Source: Agrobacterium arsenijevicii (lineage in GTDB: Bacteria > Pseudomonadota > Alphaproteobacteria > Rhizobiales > Rhizobiaceae). Taken from it: a stretch of DNA of 64,000 nucleotides. The stretch is from NCBI GenBank assembly GCA_000949895.1, contig JWIT01000019.1:1-64000 (forward strand). The letters are read 5' to 3'. The notes beneath the pieces were generated by a model that saw nothing but the letters and a program-made list of their open reading frames with translations, made no database searches and was not told the DNA's origin. How positions within the stretch are numbered: position 1 is the first letter of the stretch; every line of letters begins with the position of its first letter. Positions 25,971 to 34,183 of the stretch are shown here, piece after piece. The position numbers were made by a program, and so were the translations under genes.

Positions 25971-26441
25971 ATGGCAGGACAGGAACATCATTACGCCGTT
26001 CAGGTGAAATGGACGGGCAATCGCGGCAAGGGGACTTCCGGTTACCGCGACTATGAACGTGATCACGTCATTTCGGCCGGAGGAAAAGCGGATATCGCCG
26101 GCTCCTCCGATCCCGCCTTCCGCGGCGATCCCTCGCGCTGGAACCCGGAAGACCTGCTGGTCGCCTCGCTCTCGGCCTGCCACAAGCTCTGGTACCTGCA
26201 TTTCTGCTCCGTCAACGGCATCATCGTTGAAGACTACGTCGACAATGCCGAGGGCACGCTGGTGATGGAAAAGGATGGAGCGGGCCATTTCAGCGAGGTG
26301 GTGCTGAAGCCGGTCATCACCATCTCGAAAGGCGATCCGGCGAGAGCGGATGAATTGCACCACGACGCGCATGAGAAATGTTTTATCGCCCGGTCGGTGA
26401 ATTTTCCGGTGCGTGTGGAGGGGACGGTGAAGGTGGTTTGA
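25971..26441 (+). CDS. OsmC-family peroxidase-like protein
   Basis: A 156-residue protein with GGGAGG just upstream of its ATG. The two redox Cys of the OsmC/Ohr fold are present: ASLSACHKLWYLHFC and HEKCFIARSV. A typical member reduces organic hydroperoxides using thiols. The N-terminus (YAVQVKWTGNRGKGTSGYRDY) is that of the stand-alone OsmC-like branch, distinct from Ohr. It follows the aminotransferase by about 60 bases and may be cotranscribed. Confidence 0.9.
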   Translation: MAGQEHHYAVQVKWTGNRGKGTSGYRDYERDHVISAGGKADIAGSSDPAFRGDPSRWNPEDLLVASLSACHKLWYLHFCSVNGIIVEDYVDNAEGTLVMEKDGAGHFSEVVLKPVITISKGDPARADELHHDAHEKCFIARSVNFPVRVEGTVKVV

Positions 26442-26501
26442 GACGGATGTGGGGGCTTCCCCAGCGCGCGTAGCGGATTATTGTGCTCGCCCCAAACTCA
26501 A

Positions 26502-26576
26502 CGTCATCCTCGGGCTTGACCCGAGGATCCATAGTCGACCGGGTGGTGGATCCTCGGGTCAAGCCCGAGGATGACG
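26502..26576. repeat. intergenic palindromic repeat, family A copy 3
   Basis: Perfect 30-bp arms (26502-26531 and 26547-26576) identical to those of copy 2, with an unrelated 15-base spacer. It lies between the convergent osmC-like and amn genes. Identical arms with free spacers imply recent spread or arm-to-arm correction. Confidence 0.92.
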
Positions 26577-26654
26577 ACGGAAAGGTTTCCAGCCTTTGCA
26601 GCGCCTCAAGGTGTATGAACAAACATCAACACCTTGAGGGCGCGATGACCAATC

Positions 26655-28160
26655 TTATTGGAACGCCGTCTCGTAAAAGCTTCTGAGCTTGCGCGAATGC
26701 AGCGTTTCCGTCGGCATGGCGGCAAGTTTCTGCACGGCGCGGATGCCGATTTGCAGATGCTGGGCGACCTGGGTGCGGTAGAACTCCGTCGCCATGCCCG
26801 GCAGCTTCAATTCGCCATGCAGCGGCTTGTCGGAGACGCAGAGCAGGGTGCCGTAGGGCACGCGGAAGCGGAAACCGTTGGCGGCGATGGTGGCCGATTC
26901 CATGTCGAGCGCAATCGCGCGCGATTGCGACAGGCGCTTGACCGGGCCAGCCTGATCGCGAAGCTCCCAGTTGCGGTTGTCGATGGTGGCGACGGTGCCG
27001 GTGCGCATGATGCGCTTCAGCTCGAAGCCCTCGTAACCGGTAACTTCCGCGACGGCGCCTTCCAGCGCCAGCTGCACTTCGGCCAGCGCCGGGATCGGCA
27101 CCCAGACCGGCAGGTCGTCGTCGAGAACGTGGTCCTCGCGCACATAGGCATGCGCCAGAACATAGTCGCCAAGCCGCTGGCTGTTGCGCAGGCCGGCACA
27201 ATGGCCAACCATCAGCCAGGCATGCGGGCGCAGCACGGCAATGTGGTCGGTGATTGTCTTGGCATTCGAGGGGCCGACGCCGATATTGACCAGCGTGATG
27301 CCGGCATGGCCCTTTTTCTTCAGGTGATAGGCGGGCATCTGCGGCAGGCGACCGAGGACCGAGTCCGTTTCCGGCTTGTCGGAGCCTGCGGGGGTGATGA
27401 TGTTGCCCGGCTCCACGAAGGCGGTATAGCCTTCGCCGCCATTCTTCATCAACTGCCGCGCCCATGCGGCGAATTCGTCGATATAGAACTGGTAGTTGGT
27501 GAACAGCACGAAGTTCTGGAAATGGCTGGCGCTGGTCGCCGTATAGTGGCTGAGGCGGGCCAGCGAATAATCGATGCGCTGCGCCGTGAAGGGGGCGAGC
27601 GGCGCCGGTTCGCCGGGCACCTGATCATATTCGCCATTGGCGATGAGATCGTCGGTATTGTTGAGGTCCGGCGTATCGAAAAGATCGCGCAACGGCACGT
27701 CGGAAAGCGACGAAGCCGCCGCCGCCTCGACATAGGCGCCTTCGCCAAAGGCGAAATGCAGCGGAATGGGCGTGGCCGATTCCGAAACGGTGACCGGAAC
27801 GCTGTGGTTCTTCATCAGAAGCCCCAGCTGCTCTTTCAGGTAATGGCGGAAAAGTTCCGGCCGGGTGATCGTCGTTGTGTAGACGCCGGGGGCGGAGACA
27901 TGGCCATAGGAAAGCCGCGAATCGACGTGGCCGAAGGTAGCGGTCTCGAGGCTGACCTGCGGGTAGCAGGCGCGGTAGCGGCCGGTGATCGGCGCGCCCT
28001 TGGCAAGGTCGGTGAAGGAATTGATGAGGAACGCCGTATTGCGTTCGTAAAGCGCGGTCAAAGCCTCGACAGCTTCTTTCGGGTCCGTGAATGTCTGCGG
28101 CGCGAAAGGCTCTGGGCTGATGAAGGAGAAGGGCGGAATCGTTCGTTTTGCTATTGTCAT
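26655..28160 (-). CDS. amn: AMP nucleosidase
   Basis: A 501-residue enzyme that cleaves AMP to adenine and ribose 5-phosphate, helping to balance adenylate pools. The N-terminal domain (about 1-190) is the Amn-specific region (RYRACYPQVSLETATFGHVD, RPELFRHYLKEQLGLLMKNH). The C-terminal phosphorylase/nucleosidase domain has TLVNIGVGPSNAKTITDH, WLMVGHCAGLRNSQRLGDYV and ALDMESATIAANGFRFRVPYG. Length and order match the family. Single gene with a weak ribosome site. Confidence 0.95.
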   Translation of the reverse strand: MTIAKRTIPPFSFISPEPFAPQTFTDPKEAVEALTALYERNTAFLINSFTDLAKGAPITGRYRACYPQVSLETATFGHVDSRLSYGHVSAPGVYTTTITRPELFRHYLKEQLGLLMKNHSVPVTVSESATPIPLHFAFGEGAYVEAAAASSLSDVPLRDLFDTPDLNNTDDLIANGEYDQVPGEPAPLAPFTAQRIDYSLARLSHYTATSASHFQNFVLFTNYQFYIDEFAAWARQLMKNGGEGYTAFVEPGNIITPAGSDKPETDSVLGRLPQMPAYHLKKKGHAGITLVNIGVGPSNAKTITDHIAVLRPHAWLMVGHCAGLRNSQRLGDYVLAHAYVREDHVLDDDLPVWVPIPALAEVQLALEGAVAEVTGYEGFELKRIMRTGTVATIDNRNWELRDQAGPVKRLSQSRAIALDMESATIAANGFRFRVPYGTLLCVSDKPLHGELKLPGMATEFYRTQVAQHLQIGIRAVQKLAAMPTETLHSRKLRSFYETAFQ

Positions 28161-28263
28161 GGCCCATTATAAGAGGCCTATTTCGACAGGCAAGCGACAG
28201 AAATACGAAGAAACTGAAAAGAAACGGAAAAAGCAGTCGGGATAATGGCGGGGCGGTGAAATC

Positions 28264-28437
28264 TCAGCCGAGCGCGCCGCGCTGCAGGCTCATCAAAAGC
28301 ACGAAGCCTGCACCCTTCGATGCCGGGCGGGGATCGGCCTTGTAAATCGCAAGACCCGCCACCGGGCCGAGAAAGATCGAGGCCATCAGCATCAGTCGCA
28401 GTGCGGAAAACAGGCCGTTGGAAAAGCTTGCGGTCAT
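28264..28437 (-). CDS. small membrane protein, 57 residues
   Basis: Starts MTASFSNGLFSALRLMLMAS after AAGGACC. One hydrophobic helix (about residues 10-32, ALRLMLMASIFLGPVAGLAIY) and a short basic tail. Its start lies 10 bases after the stop of another tiny membrane protein, so the two form an operon. No family recognised. Confidence 0.6.
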   Translation of the reverse strand: MTASFSNGLFSALRLMLMASIFLGPVAGLAIYKADPRPASKGAGFVLLMSLQRGALG

Positions 28438-28447
28438 CGGCCGGTCC

Positions 28448-28624
28448 TTAAAGCACAACGGGGCAATGGGCAGCAGGCGTCGGGCCATGCTGGCAGGCGA
28501 GTGCCGCCCCCGCATTCACGCGCTGAAAACTGCGGTTGGGATTAACGACGAGCGAGGCGAAGGACATGGCGAAGATCGCCATGAGAAACGCGAAGATTGC
28601 CAGCCGGCTGATCAACTTTGTCAT
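28448..28624 (-). CDS. small membrane-anchored or secreted protein, 58 residues
   Basis: The second of two nearby ATGs (28630 and 28624) is preferred because AAAGGGGA is then seven bases upstream. MTKLISRLAIFAFLMAIFAM is a signal or anchor helix, followed by about 35 polar residues with two Cys (ALACQHGPTPAAHCPVVL). Tight spacing to the next small gene suggests joint expression. Function unknown. Confidence 0.6.
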   Translation of the reverse strand: MTKLISRLAIFAFLMAIFAMSFASLVVNPNRSFQRVNAGAALACQHGPTPAAHCPVVL

Positions 28625-28788
28625 GTCCATTCCCCTTTATTGGAGTTCATGGACAGAGTTTTGCCACACTCGGACTGAACGGACCCTGAGACCCCGGTTC
28701 ATATGGTGTTCAGGGAGATTAACGGGATTGTTCCGGCATGAATTGAGGCGACGGCTGGCTCCAGCGGCGTCAGATCGCCACTTTTCGA

Positions 28789-29385
28789 TCATGCCGGAGA
28801 GGCTGCCGCTCGTGCGGTGAGTTCGGTGACGAGGTCGTCGAATGCTTCGGGATTAGTAATGTCGACGACCGGTATTTGGTGTTCCCGCGCGGATACCAGC
28901 ATTTCGGTATTTTCACGCAGCGACCGCTGGATGAAGGCGTCCATGATCCGGCGCTGCTCCGCCGTCGCATCTTCGTATCGTGCCTCTGAGCGCATCCTCG
29001 CCAGAAGAAAATCGTCCTCGGCATGGAGAAAGACCCCGGCGACGGTGCCGCCAAGCAGCGGCGCGACGAGTTCCGGCCGCAAAGCCGCGCCTTCGAAAAT
29101 TACGGGAGTGCCGATGTCCGATCTGCTGTCGATCAGTCCACGGATAAGCGGCCAGATATTCTGATGATGGGCCTTCAGAAACCAATGGATCGTTTCTGCC
29201 GAGAGCCGCCTGTAATATTCCTCCACGGGCGCCGGAATGCTGGGCCAGGGTCGTCCGGGGTGGCGCGCGAGACTGTCCGTGGAAATCGCCTCGCAAAGGA
29301 GCTTTGCGCTCAATAGACCGGCAAGGGTGCTCTTGCCGACATGCGAGGTGCCCGAAATCAGGATTGTCGAAAGGGTGGGGCGCAT
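28789..29385 (-). CDS. P-loop kinase-like ATPase
   Basis: A 198-residue protein starting MRPTLSTILISGTSHVGKST, with the Walker A motif GTSHVGKST at residues 11-19. IFEGAALRPEL is a plausible Walker B/DxD region, and RSEARYEDATAEQRRIMDAF is a lid-like helical segment. It resembles small-molecule kinases of the 2-phosphoglycerate/CPT/zeta-toxin shape, but no specific substrate can be assigned. The frame is open to 29475; the shorter start is chosen because the domain begins at its third residue. Confidence 0.6.
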   Translation of the reverse strand: MRPTLSTILISGTSHVGKSTLAGLLSAKLLCEAISTDSLARHPGRPWPSIPAPVEEYYRRLSAETIHWFLKAHHQNIWPLIRGLIDSRSDIGTPVIFEGAALRPELVAPLLGGTVAGVFLHAEDDFLLARMRSEARYEDATAEQRRIMDAFIQRSLRENTEMLVSAREHQIPVVDITNPEAFDDLVTELTARAAASPA

Positions 29386-29509
29386 TAAGTCGCTCTTGAT
29401 GGTGTTCGGCTGAGCCGCACAATACATCAGCGGATATATCTGTTCCACGCCGCATCCGCTTGCGACGACGGACAAGCTGTCAAAAGCCTGCCCGCCGCAT
29501 CTTATTATA

Positions 29510-29848
29510 TTACAACCGCGTCCAGGTCTGTGATTTGCACAGGATCTTCAGCACGCAGCCCTTCATGCTCAGCGAGTTGCCGGAAACGGTGCCGGTGCCG
29601 CTATAGGTCTTGTCATTGGCGGGGTCGGTGATTTCGCCGGCATAGTTGTTTCCCTTGCCGGAAAGCTTGCCGATCTGTTTTCCGGCGCTTTTGCCGGTTT
29701 TCAGCGTTACGCAAAAGGCCGTGCCGCACGGGGCGATCGCGGCTGTCTCGCCGCTTGCCGTCTTCCAGTTGCCTTCAATCGGCTCGGCGGCAAAAGCAAG
29801 GTCGCCACCCATCATGAGGGCAGCGGCAATCATCATCACACGCTTCAT
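29510..29848 (-). CDS. DUF2147 periplasmic protein
   Basis: A 112-residue protein with a Sec signal (MKRVMMIAAALMMGGDLAFA) and GGAGGAG close to the ATG. The mature part, EGNWKTASGETAAIAPCG and YAGEITDPANDKTYSGTGTV, ends MKGCVLKILCKSQTWTR. These are the signatures of DUF2147, a lipocalin-like beta-barrel; the Cys pairs may form disulfides. The upstream region contains an operator-like palindrome (29918-29935). It is shorter than many members (about 130-150). Confidence 0.85.
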   Translation of the reverse strand: MKRVMMIAAALMMGGDLAFAAEPIEGNWKTASGETAAIAPCGTAFCVTLKTGKSAGKQIGKLSGKGNNYAGEITDPANDKTYSGTGTVSGNSLSMKGCVLKILCKSQTWTRL

Positions 29849-29917
29849 AAAAACTCCTCCGTCCATGTCGCGCTGTTCCTTGCCCGTTTCGTCCTCCGCA
29901 CGGGCAGGCGGATAGTA

Positions 29918-29935
29918 TTTGACGTTCACGTAAAA
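29918..29935. promoter_or_regulatory. second LiuR-like operator candidate
   Basis: On the minus strand TTTTACGTGAACGTCAAA, an inverted repeat with one mismatch, centred about 80 bp upstream of the DUF2147 start. It shares the ACGTGAACGT core with the site at 14669-14682. Confidence 0.4.
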
Positions 29936-30329
29936 GGAAACAGAAAATTGCGACTGCAAGGCGGCATTTGCGCCGGTTGCGGGAACGGAAGAGGGGGAAT
30001 TCAAAAATCGTTGTTTGGATCGTGGTGAATGAAGGGTTGAAATCCAATTCTAAAGGTTTCGTAAAATTCGCTCCAAAGTCCTTAATTTCCGCACCTTGCG
30101 ATATTTAACAAAAACCCAATTTTACCAATCGTTTGCAGTTTGTTTGCGGCCCATTAATCATGCCTTTTAAGCGCCCGTTGAAAGCCTCATGGCATATTGG
30201 GGTCATCAAAAGCGCAGGGAAAACCTGCCGGCCGGAAGAACAAAAAAGCCGCATAAGACGGCGGTTCCGAAGGTTAGCCTCAACAAGAAGGCAATTGATG
30301 AAACAGGCGAGAAGACAGGGATTAAAACG

Positions 30330-30596
30330 ATGGCACGCTTTGAAATTCGCGATATCGAAATGGCAGTTGCCGGTGGCGAAGCCCGCGCCGACACCCTTTG
30401 CAATCTCGGCCTGGTCTATGCGACCGGCCGGGGATGCAAGGTGGATCTGGTCACGGCCCACAAATGGCTCAACATCGCCGCGATCCGCGGATCGGAAAGA
30501 GCCGCTTCGATGCGTGCCGATCTTGCCCGCAACATGACGAAAGCGGAACTGGCCGAAGCGCTGCGTGCCGCCCGCGACTGGATGACGATGCACTAA
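30330..30596 (+). CDS. Sel1-like repeat protein, 88 residues
   Basis: Starts MARFEIRDIEMAVAGGEARA, with ACAGGGA about ten bases upstream. LCNLGLVYATGRGCKVDLVTAHKWLNIAA is one complete Sel1-type helical repeat (LGxxYxxGxGVxxDxxxAxxWxxxAA), so it should bind another protein. The frame is open 47 codons further upstream but that part is Lys-rich and not domain-like. A strong terminator follows at 30723-30760. Confidence 0.7.
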   Translation: MARFEIRDIEMAVAGGEARADTLCNLGLVYATGRGCKVDLVTAHKWLNIAAIRGSERAASMRADLARNMTKAELAEALRAARDWMTMH

Positions 30597-30722
30597 AACA
30601 TCGCATCCGTGACAGAATTTCCGGTCTGGTTCCCTCCAGTCCCGAAGACCGGTACAAACGAAAGTAAACCCGAAGGGGAATGCGGCGAGGGCTTTGAAAA
30701 GGAGCTTTTGCGCTGACACATC

Positions 30723-30760
30723 AAACCGCGACCGGCAGAAACAAGGCCGGCGCGGTTTTC
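30723..30760 (+). terminator. rho-independent terminator
   Basis: AACCGCG-a-CCGGC / GCCGG-CGCGGTT, a 12-bp stem with one bulge and a 9-base loop, followed by TTCTTATG. It ends the Sel1-like gene transcript. Confidence 0.75.
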
Positions 30761-30877
30761 TTATGTTTGGCGATGTCGGTTGCGGGAAAATGATTCGCGA
30801 ACAGTGGTTTGCGGGCTGGTTTTGAATCGATACGCGCAGTGCGCAACACCGGATTACATGCTTGCCGGAGCCCTCCG

Positions 30878-30995
30878 CCCTCATCCCTGTGCTTGTCACA
30901 GGGATCCAGCAGAAGCACGTCCGTGCGGCGGAAGACTCTTTTCAGCCCAAAGACTTGGGCTGGCTAGATTCCTGTGACAAGCACAGGAATGAGGG
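30878..30995. repeat. mosaic palindromic repeat, family B copy 1 (RIME-like)
   Basis: A 118-base element whose ends (CCCTCATCCCTGTG... and ...CACAGGAATGAGGG) are inverted repeats of about 30 bases. Inside lie a variable GCACG-tc-CGTGC hairpin and an AGCCCAA-agac-TTGGGCT hairpin. Two other full copies occur in the window. The build resembles rhizobial intergenic mosaic elements; assignment to a named family is by resemblance only. Confidence 0.9.
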
Positions 30996-31009
30996 AGGCG
31001 TCATCCGCC

Positions 31010-32122
31010 TCACCCAATCGCCTTGATAACCTTCGGCAGCGCCCGCTCAAAAAGATCGAGCTTGTCGTCCGGTCCCACACTCACACGAATGCAGCGGTTG
31101 AGGGGTGCCACGCCCGGCATGCGGATGAACACGCCATGTTCCATCAATCCGTCGACGATGGCGCGGGCGTAAGTGCCGTCGCGCTGGCAATCGATGGTGA
31201 CGAAATTGGTGGCGGAGGGCAGGGGCGAAAAGCCGTTGTTGCGGGCAATCGCGGAAATGCGATCGCGGGCCACCGAAATTTTTCCAACGACTTCATGCAG
31301 ATAGGCCTGATCCCTAAGCGCCGCCAACGCGCCGGCGACCGAAACGCGCGCCATGCCGAAATGGTTGCGGATCTTGTCGAAGGCTTCGACGTTGCCAAGC
31401 GTGCCGATGGCGTAACCGACGCGGGCGCCCGCAAGCCCATAGGCTTTCGAGAAGGTCCGCATGCGCAGGATGTTCGGCTGGCCGATCAGCGCATCGATGG
31501 CCGGAACGGCACTGGCGGGTGCGGTCTCGCAATAGGCCTCGTCCAGAATGAGCAGGCAGGTTTCCGGCAGCGCGCGGGCAAAGGCCACGACTTCGCTTGC
31601 CTCCCACCAGCTTCCCATCGGATTGTCGGGATTGGCGAAATAGACCAGCGGCGCATTTTCCCGGATGACAAGATCGAGAAGCCCGTCGAGGTTCTCGTGA
31701 TCATCGACATAGGGCGTGGTCACGAGTTTTCCGCCAAAACCGTTCACATGGTAATTGAAGGTAGGATAACCGCCGAGCGAAGTGACCACCGGCGTGCCCG
31801 GCTCGATGATCAGCCTTGCGATTTCACCCAGCAATCCGTCAACGCCGCAGCCGATGGCGATATTGTCGCGCGAAACGCCGTGATGGATGGCGAGCGCTTC
31901 CTTCAGTTCGAAATTTTCCGGATCGCTGTACATCCAAGTCTCGGCCGCCGCATCGCGCATGGCAAGAAGTACGGAAGGGGCAGGGCCAAAGCCGCTTTCA
32001 TTGGCGCCTATCCGCGCTTCCACCTTCAGGCCGCGGTTCCGCTCGATGGCTTCAGGGCCGACAAAGGGAACGGTTGAGGGAAGAGAGACGGCAAGCGGCG
32101 TAAGACGTGAAAAAGCGGACAT
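31010..32122 (-). CDS. histidinol-phosphate aminotransferase-like PLP enzyme
   Basis: A 370-residue class I/II aminotransferase starting MSAFSRLTPLAVSLPS. PLP features: ANPDNPMGSWW (Asn ligand), LLILDEAYCETAP (Asp/Tyr), and TFSKAYGLAGARVGYAIG with the Schiff-base Lys. The HisC-like pattern at the N-terminus (ARIGANESGFGPAPS) fits the histidinol-phosphate/aromatic aminotransferase group. It is not beside other his genes, so it may be a second HisC or an aromatic aminotransferase. The frame is open upstream to 32233 without support. Confidence 0.85.
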   Translation of the reverse strand: MSAFSRLTPLAVSLPSTVPFVGPEAIERNRGLKVEARIGANESGFGPAPSVLLAMRDAAAETWMYSDPENFELKEALAIHHGVSRDNIAIGCGVDGLLGEIARLIIEPGTPVVTSLGGYPTFNYHVNGFGGKLVTTPYVDDHENLDGLLDLVIRENAPLVYFANPDNPMGSWWEASEVVAFARALPETCLLILDEAYCETAPASAVPAIDALIGQPNILRMRTFSKAYGLAGARVGYAIGTLGNVEAFDKIRNHFGMARVSVAGALAALRDQAYLHEVVGKISVARDRISAIARNNGFSPLPSATNFVTIDCQRDGTYARAIVDGLMEHGVFIRMPGVAPLNRCIRVSVGPDDKLDLFERALPKVIKAIG

Positions 32123-32281
32123 TGGCTGAGAGTTCCGGTACCTGTTTGAAAACCCGGCACACAATAGGTGCAAATAAACCGGACGCAAGCCGCGCCCGGT
32201 TGCCGGATGACTGTTTTGGAACAGTTTTTTCAACCGTCACGCCGGGAAAGAAAAACCTGCCGGCGATTCGGTGGGTATGGC

Positions 32282-32629
32282 TCAGACGCTGGTCTCAAAA
32301 CTCAGCCTGCGCACATGGTGCAGGAATTCCGCATCGATCAGCATATTGAAACCGATGGTGACCTTTTCCTCCTCCCGGCGGATCAGCGTGCAGCCGATCT
32401 CATCGCGAATGCCGAGGATTTCCAGATAGAAATTGGTGGGCATCTCCAGATGCGGACTGACCTCAAGCTCTGCGCCATAAAGGGAAATGGTGCGCACGAG
32501 GCAGCGCATGGTGTTCTTGGCGCTGAGATGGTGCCCGATGAAGGTGATCTTGCCGGGCCGGTCGATCTGAAATTTCTCGTACTGTTCGTCCTGCGGGACG
32601 CTTTGACGGGGATCCATATGTAAAGCCAT
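32282..32629 (-). CDS. PilZ-like domain protein
   Basis: A 115-residue protein with GGGAGG upstream of ATG. The body follows the small PilZ beta-barrel: RTISLYGAELEV (position of DxSxxG, here ISLxG) and CTLIRREEEKVTIGFNML. The N-terminal RxxxR that grips c-di-GMP is not recognisable (PGKITFIGHHLSAKN), so nucleotide binding is doubtful, as in several degenerate rhizobial PilZ proteins. It could be an effector partner of the two GGDEF proteins. Confidence 0.7.
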   Translation of the reverse strand: MALHMDPRQSVPQDEQYEKFQIDRPGKITFIGHHLSAKNTMRCLVRTISLYGAELEVSPHLEMPTNFYLEILGIRDEIGCTLIRREEEKVTIGFNMLIDAEFLHHVRRLSFETSV

Positions 32630-32958
32630 GACAACCTCCCGGATTGCCTTTTCCTAGTGCCGATTTTAACGCGGCTTCCTTGCCAGTGCGTGAAGGAAAT
32701 CCGCGCAATTGTCTGTTGTCCGTCTCGACATGGGCCAGACTGCCTTTCGGAAGCCGATGTTTCCTTTAGGGAAATGCACCCGACCCCATCCGGTTGCAGG
32801 GGTGTCGCAGCTTGTGGTGATAATGTGTCATGCTTGCACCGGGCTGGCGTCGCTGCGCGGTTGACGCGGGCCGTACTTGGCGTTACGCCTGATCCCGCAA
32901 TATGGCTTCGCGGGGTGCGGCAGGATCGGCCCCTTGGCGATTGTTCTGGGAGTGGAAT
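32630..32958. other. 329-bp intergenic region
   Basis: Divergent region between the PilZ gene and the flavoprotein gene. Short ORFs have no supporting features. It should carry both promoters; none is assigned with confidence. Confidence 0.35.
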
Positions 32959-34176
32959 GTGACGGGAAGGCTGGTAATCGTCGGGGCAGGGCAAGCCGCT
33001 TTCGCACTGGCGGCAAAGCTCAGGACGCTGAAGGACGAGCGCCCCATCACCATCATCGGTTCCGAGAACGCTTATCCTTACCAGCGGCCACCGCTGTCGA
33101 AAAAATACCTTCTCGGTGAGATGAGCTTCGACCGACTGATGTTCCGGCCCGAAGAGTGGTACGCGGAAAACAATGTCGATATCCGGCTTTCCACCTGGGT
33201 CGAAGAGATCGACCGCGCGGCCAAATCCGTGCGTATGCAGGATGGCAGCACGCTTTCCTACGACAAGCTGGTGCTGGCAACCGGGGCGTCCCCCCGCCTG
33301 CTGCCCGCCAGCATTGGCGGCGATCTGGAAGGGGTGTTGACCGTTCGCGACAAGCGCGATGCCGACCGGCTGACCGAGGAGATGAAACCCGGCCGCAGGC
33401 TGCTGGTCATCGGCGGTGGTTATATCGGTCTGGAAGCGGCCGCCGTTGCCCGCAAACTGGGTCTGGAAGTAACGCTGATCGAAATGGCCGATCGTATTCT
33501 CCAGCGCGTGGCGGCCAAAGAAACCGCCGACATCATACGTGGCATCCATCAGGCTCAGGGCGTCTCCATCCGCGAAAAGACCGGCCTTGTGCGCCTTGTC
33601 GGCATGGATGGCCGGGTGGCCGCTGCCGAGCTTTCTGACGGTTTGATGCTCGATGTGGACTTCGTTATCGTCGGTATCGGCGTGACCCCGAACGACCGGC
33701 TTGCCCGCGAATCGGGCCTCGATGTCGGCAACGGTATCGTTGTGGATGAACACACCCGCAGCTCGGACAAGGATATTCACGCGGTGGGCGATTGTGCGCT
33801 GCTGCCCTGGCGCGGCCAGCATGTGCGTCTCGAATCGGTACAGAACGCGGTCGATCAGGCCGAGGCCGCCGCCCATGTGCTGGCCGGTGCCGAAATCGCC
33901 TATGATGCAAAACCGTGGTTCTGGTCGGACCAATACGAGGTGAAGCTGCAGATCGCCGGCTTCAATCTCGGTTATGACGAAACGCTGATGCGGCCCGGCG
34001 CTCGCGAAGGCAGCTGGTCTGTCTGGTATTTCCGTGGCGGTCGATTCGTGGCGGTCGATGCCGTCAACGACGCCAAGGCCTATGTCGCCGGCAAGAAATT
34101 GCTCGATACCGGCGCGGAGCCGGATCGCGCCATCCTGGTGGATCCGTCTGCCGATCTGAAATTACTGCTCTCCTGA
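32959..34176 (+). CDS. ferredoxin-reductase-type FAD/NAD(P) oxidoreductase
   Basis: A 405-residue flavoprotein with a GTG start (GGGAG eight bases upstream) directly before GRLVIVGAGQAAFALAAKL, the FAD-binding motif. The second Rossmann motif is LLVIGGGYIGLEAAAVARKL (NADH) and the FAD-closing motif is DIHAVGDCALLPW. The C-terminal domain (WFWSDQYEVKLQIAGFN) is typical of ferredoxin/rubredoxin reductases of oxygenase systems. No ferredoxin or oxygenase is adjacent, so its electron acceptor is unknown. The aldolase gene starts eight bases downstream. Confidence 0.9.
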   Translation: MTGRLVIVGAGQAAFALAAKLRTLKDERPITIIGSENAYPYQRPPLSKKYLLGEMSFDRLMFRPEEWYAENNVDIRLSTWVEEIDRAAKSVRMQDGSTLSYDKLVLATGASPRLLPASIGGDLEGVLTVRDKRDADRLTEEMKPGRRLLVIGGGYIGLEAAAVARKLGLEVTLIEMADRILQRVAAKETADIIRGIHQAQGVSIREKTGLVRLVGMDGRVAAAELSDGLMLDVDFVIVGIGVTPNDRLARESGLDVGNGIVVDEHTRSSDKDIHAVGDCALLPWRGQHVRLESVQNAVDQAEAAAHVLAGAEIAYDAKPWFWSDQYEVKLQIAGFNLGYDETLMRPGAREGSWSVWYFRGGRFVAVDAVNDAKAYVAGKKLLDTGAEPDRAILVDPSADLKLLLS

Positions 34177-34183
34177 GGACATC

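Noticed and set aside
29510..30004. Long form of the DUF2147 protein starting at 30004
   Set aside because: The signal peptide and GGAGGAG site place the start at 29848; the upstream part covers the operator-like site.
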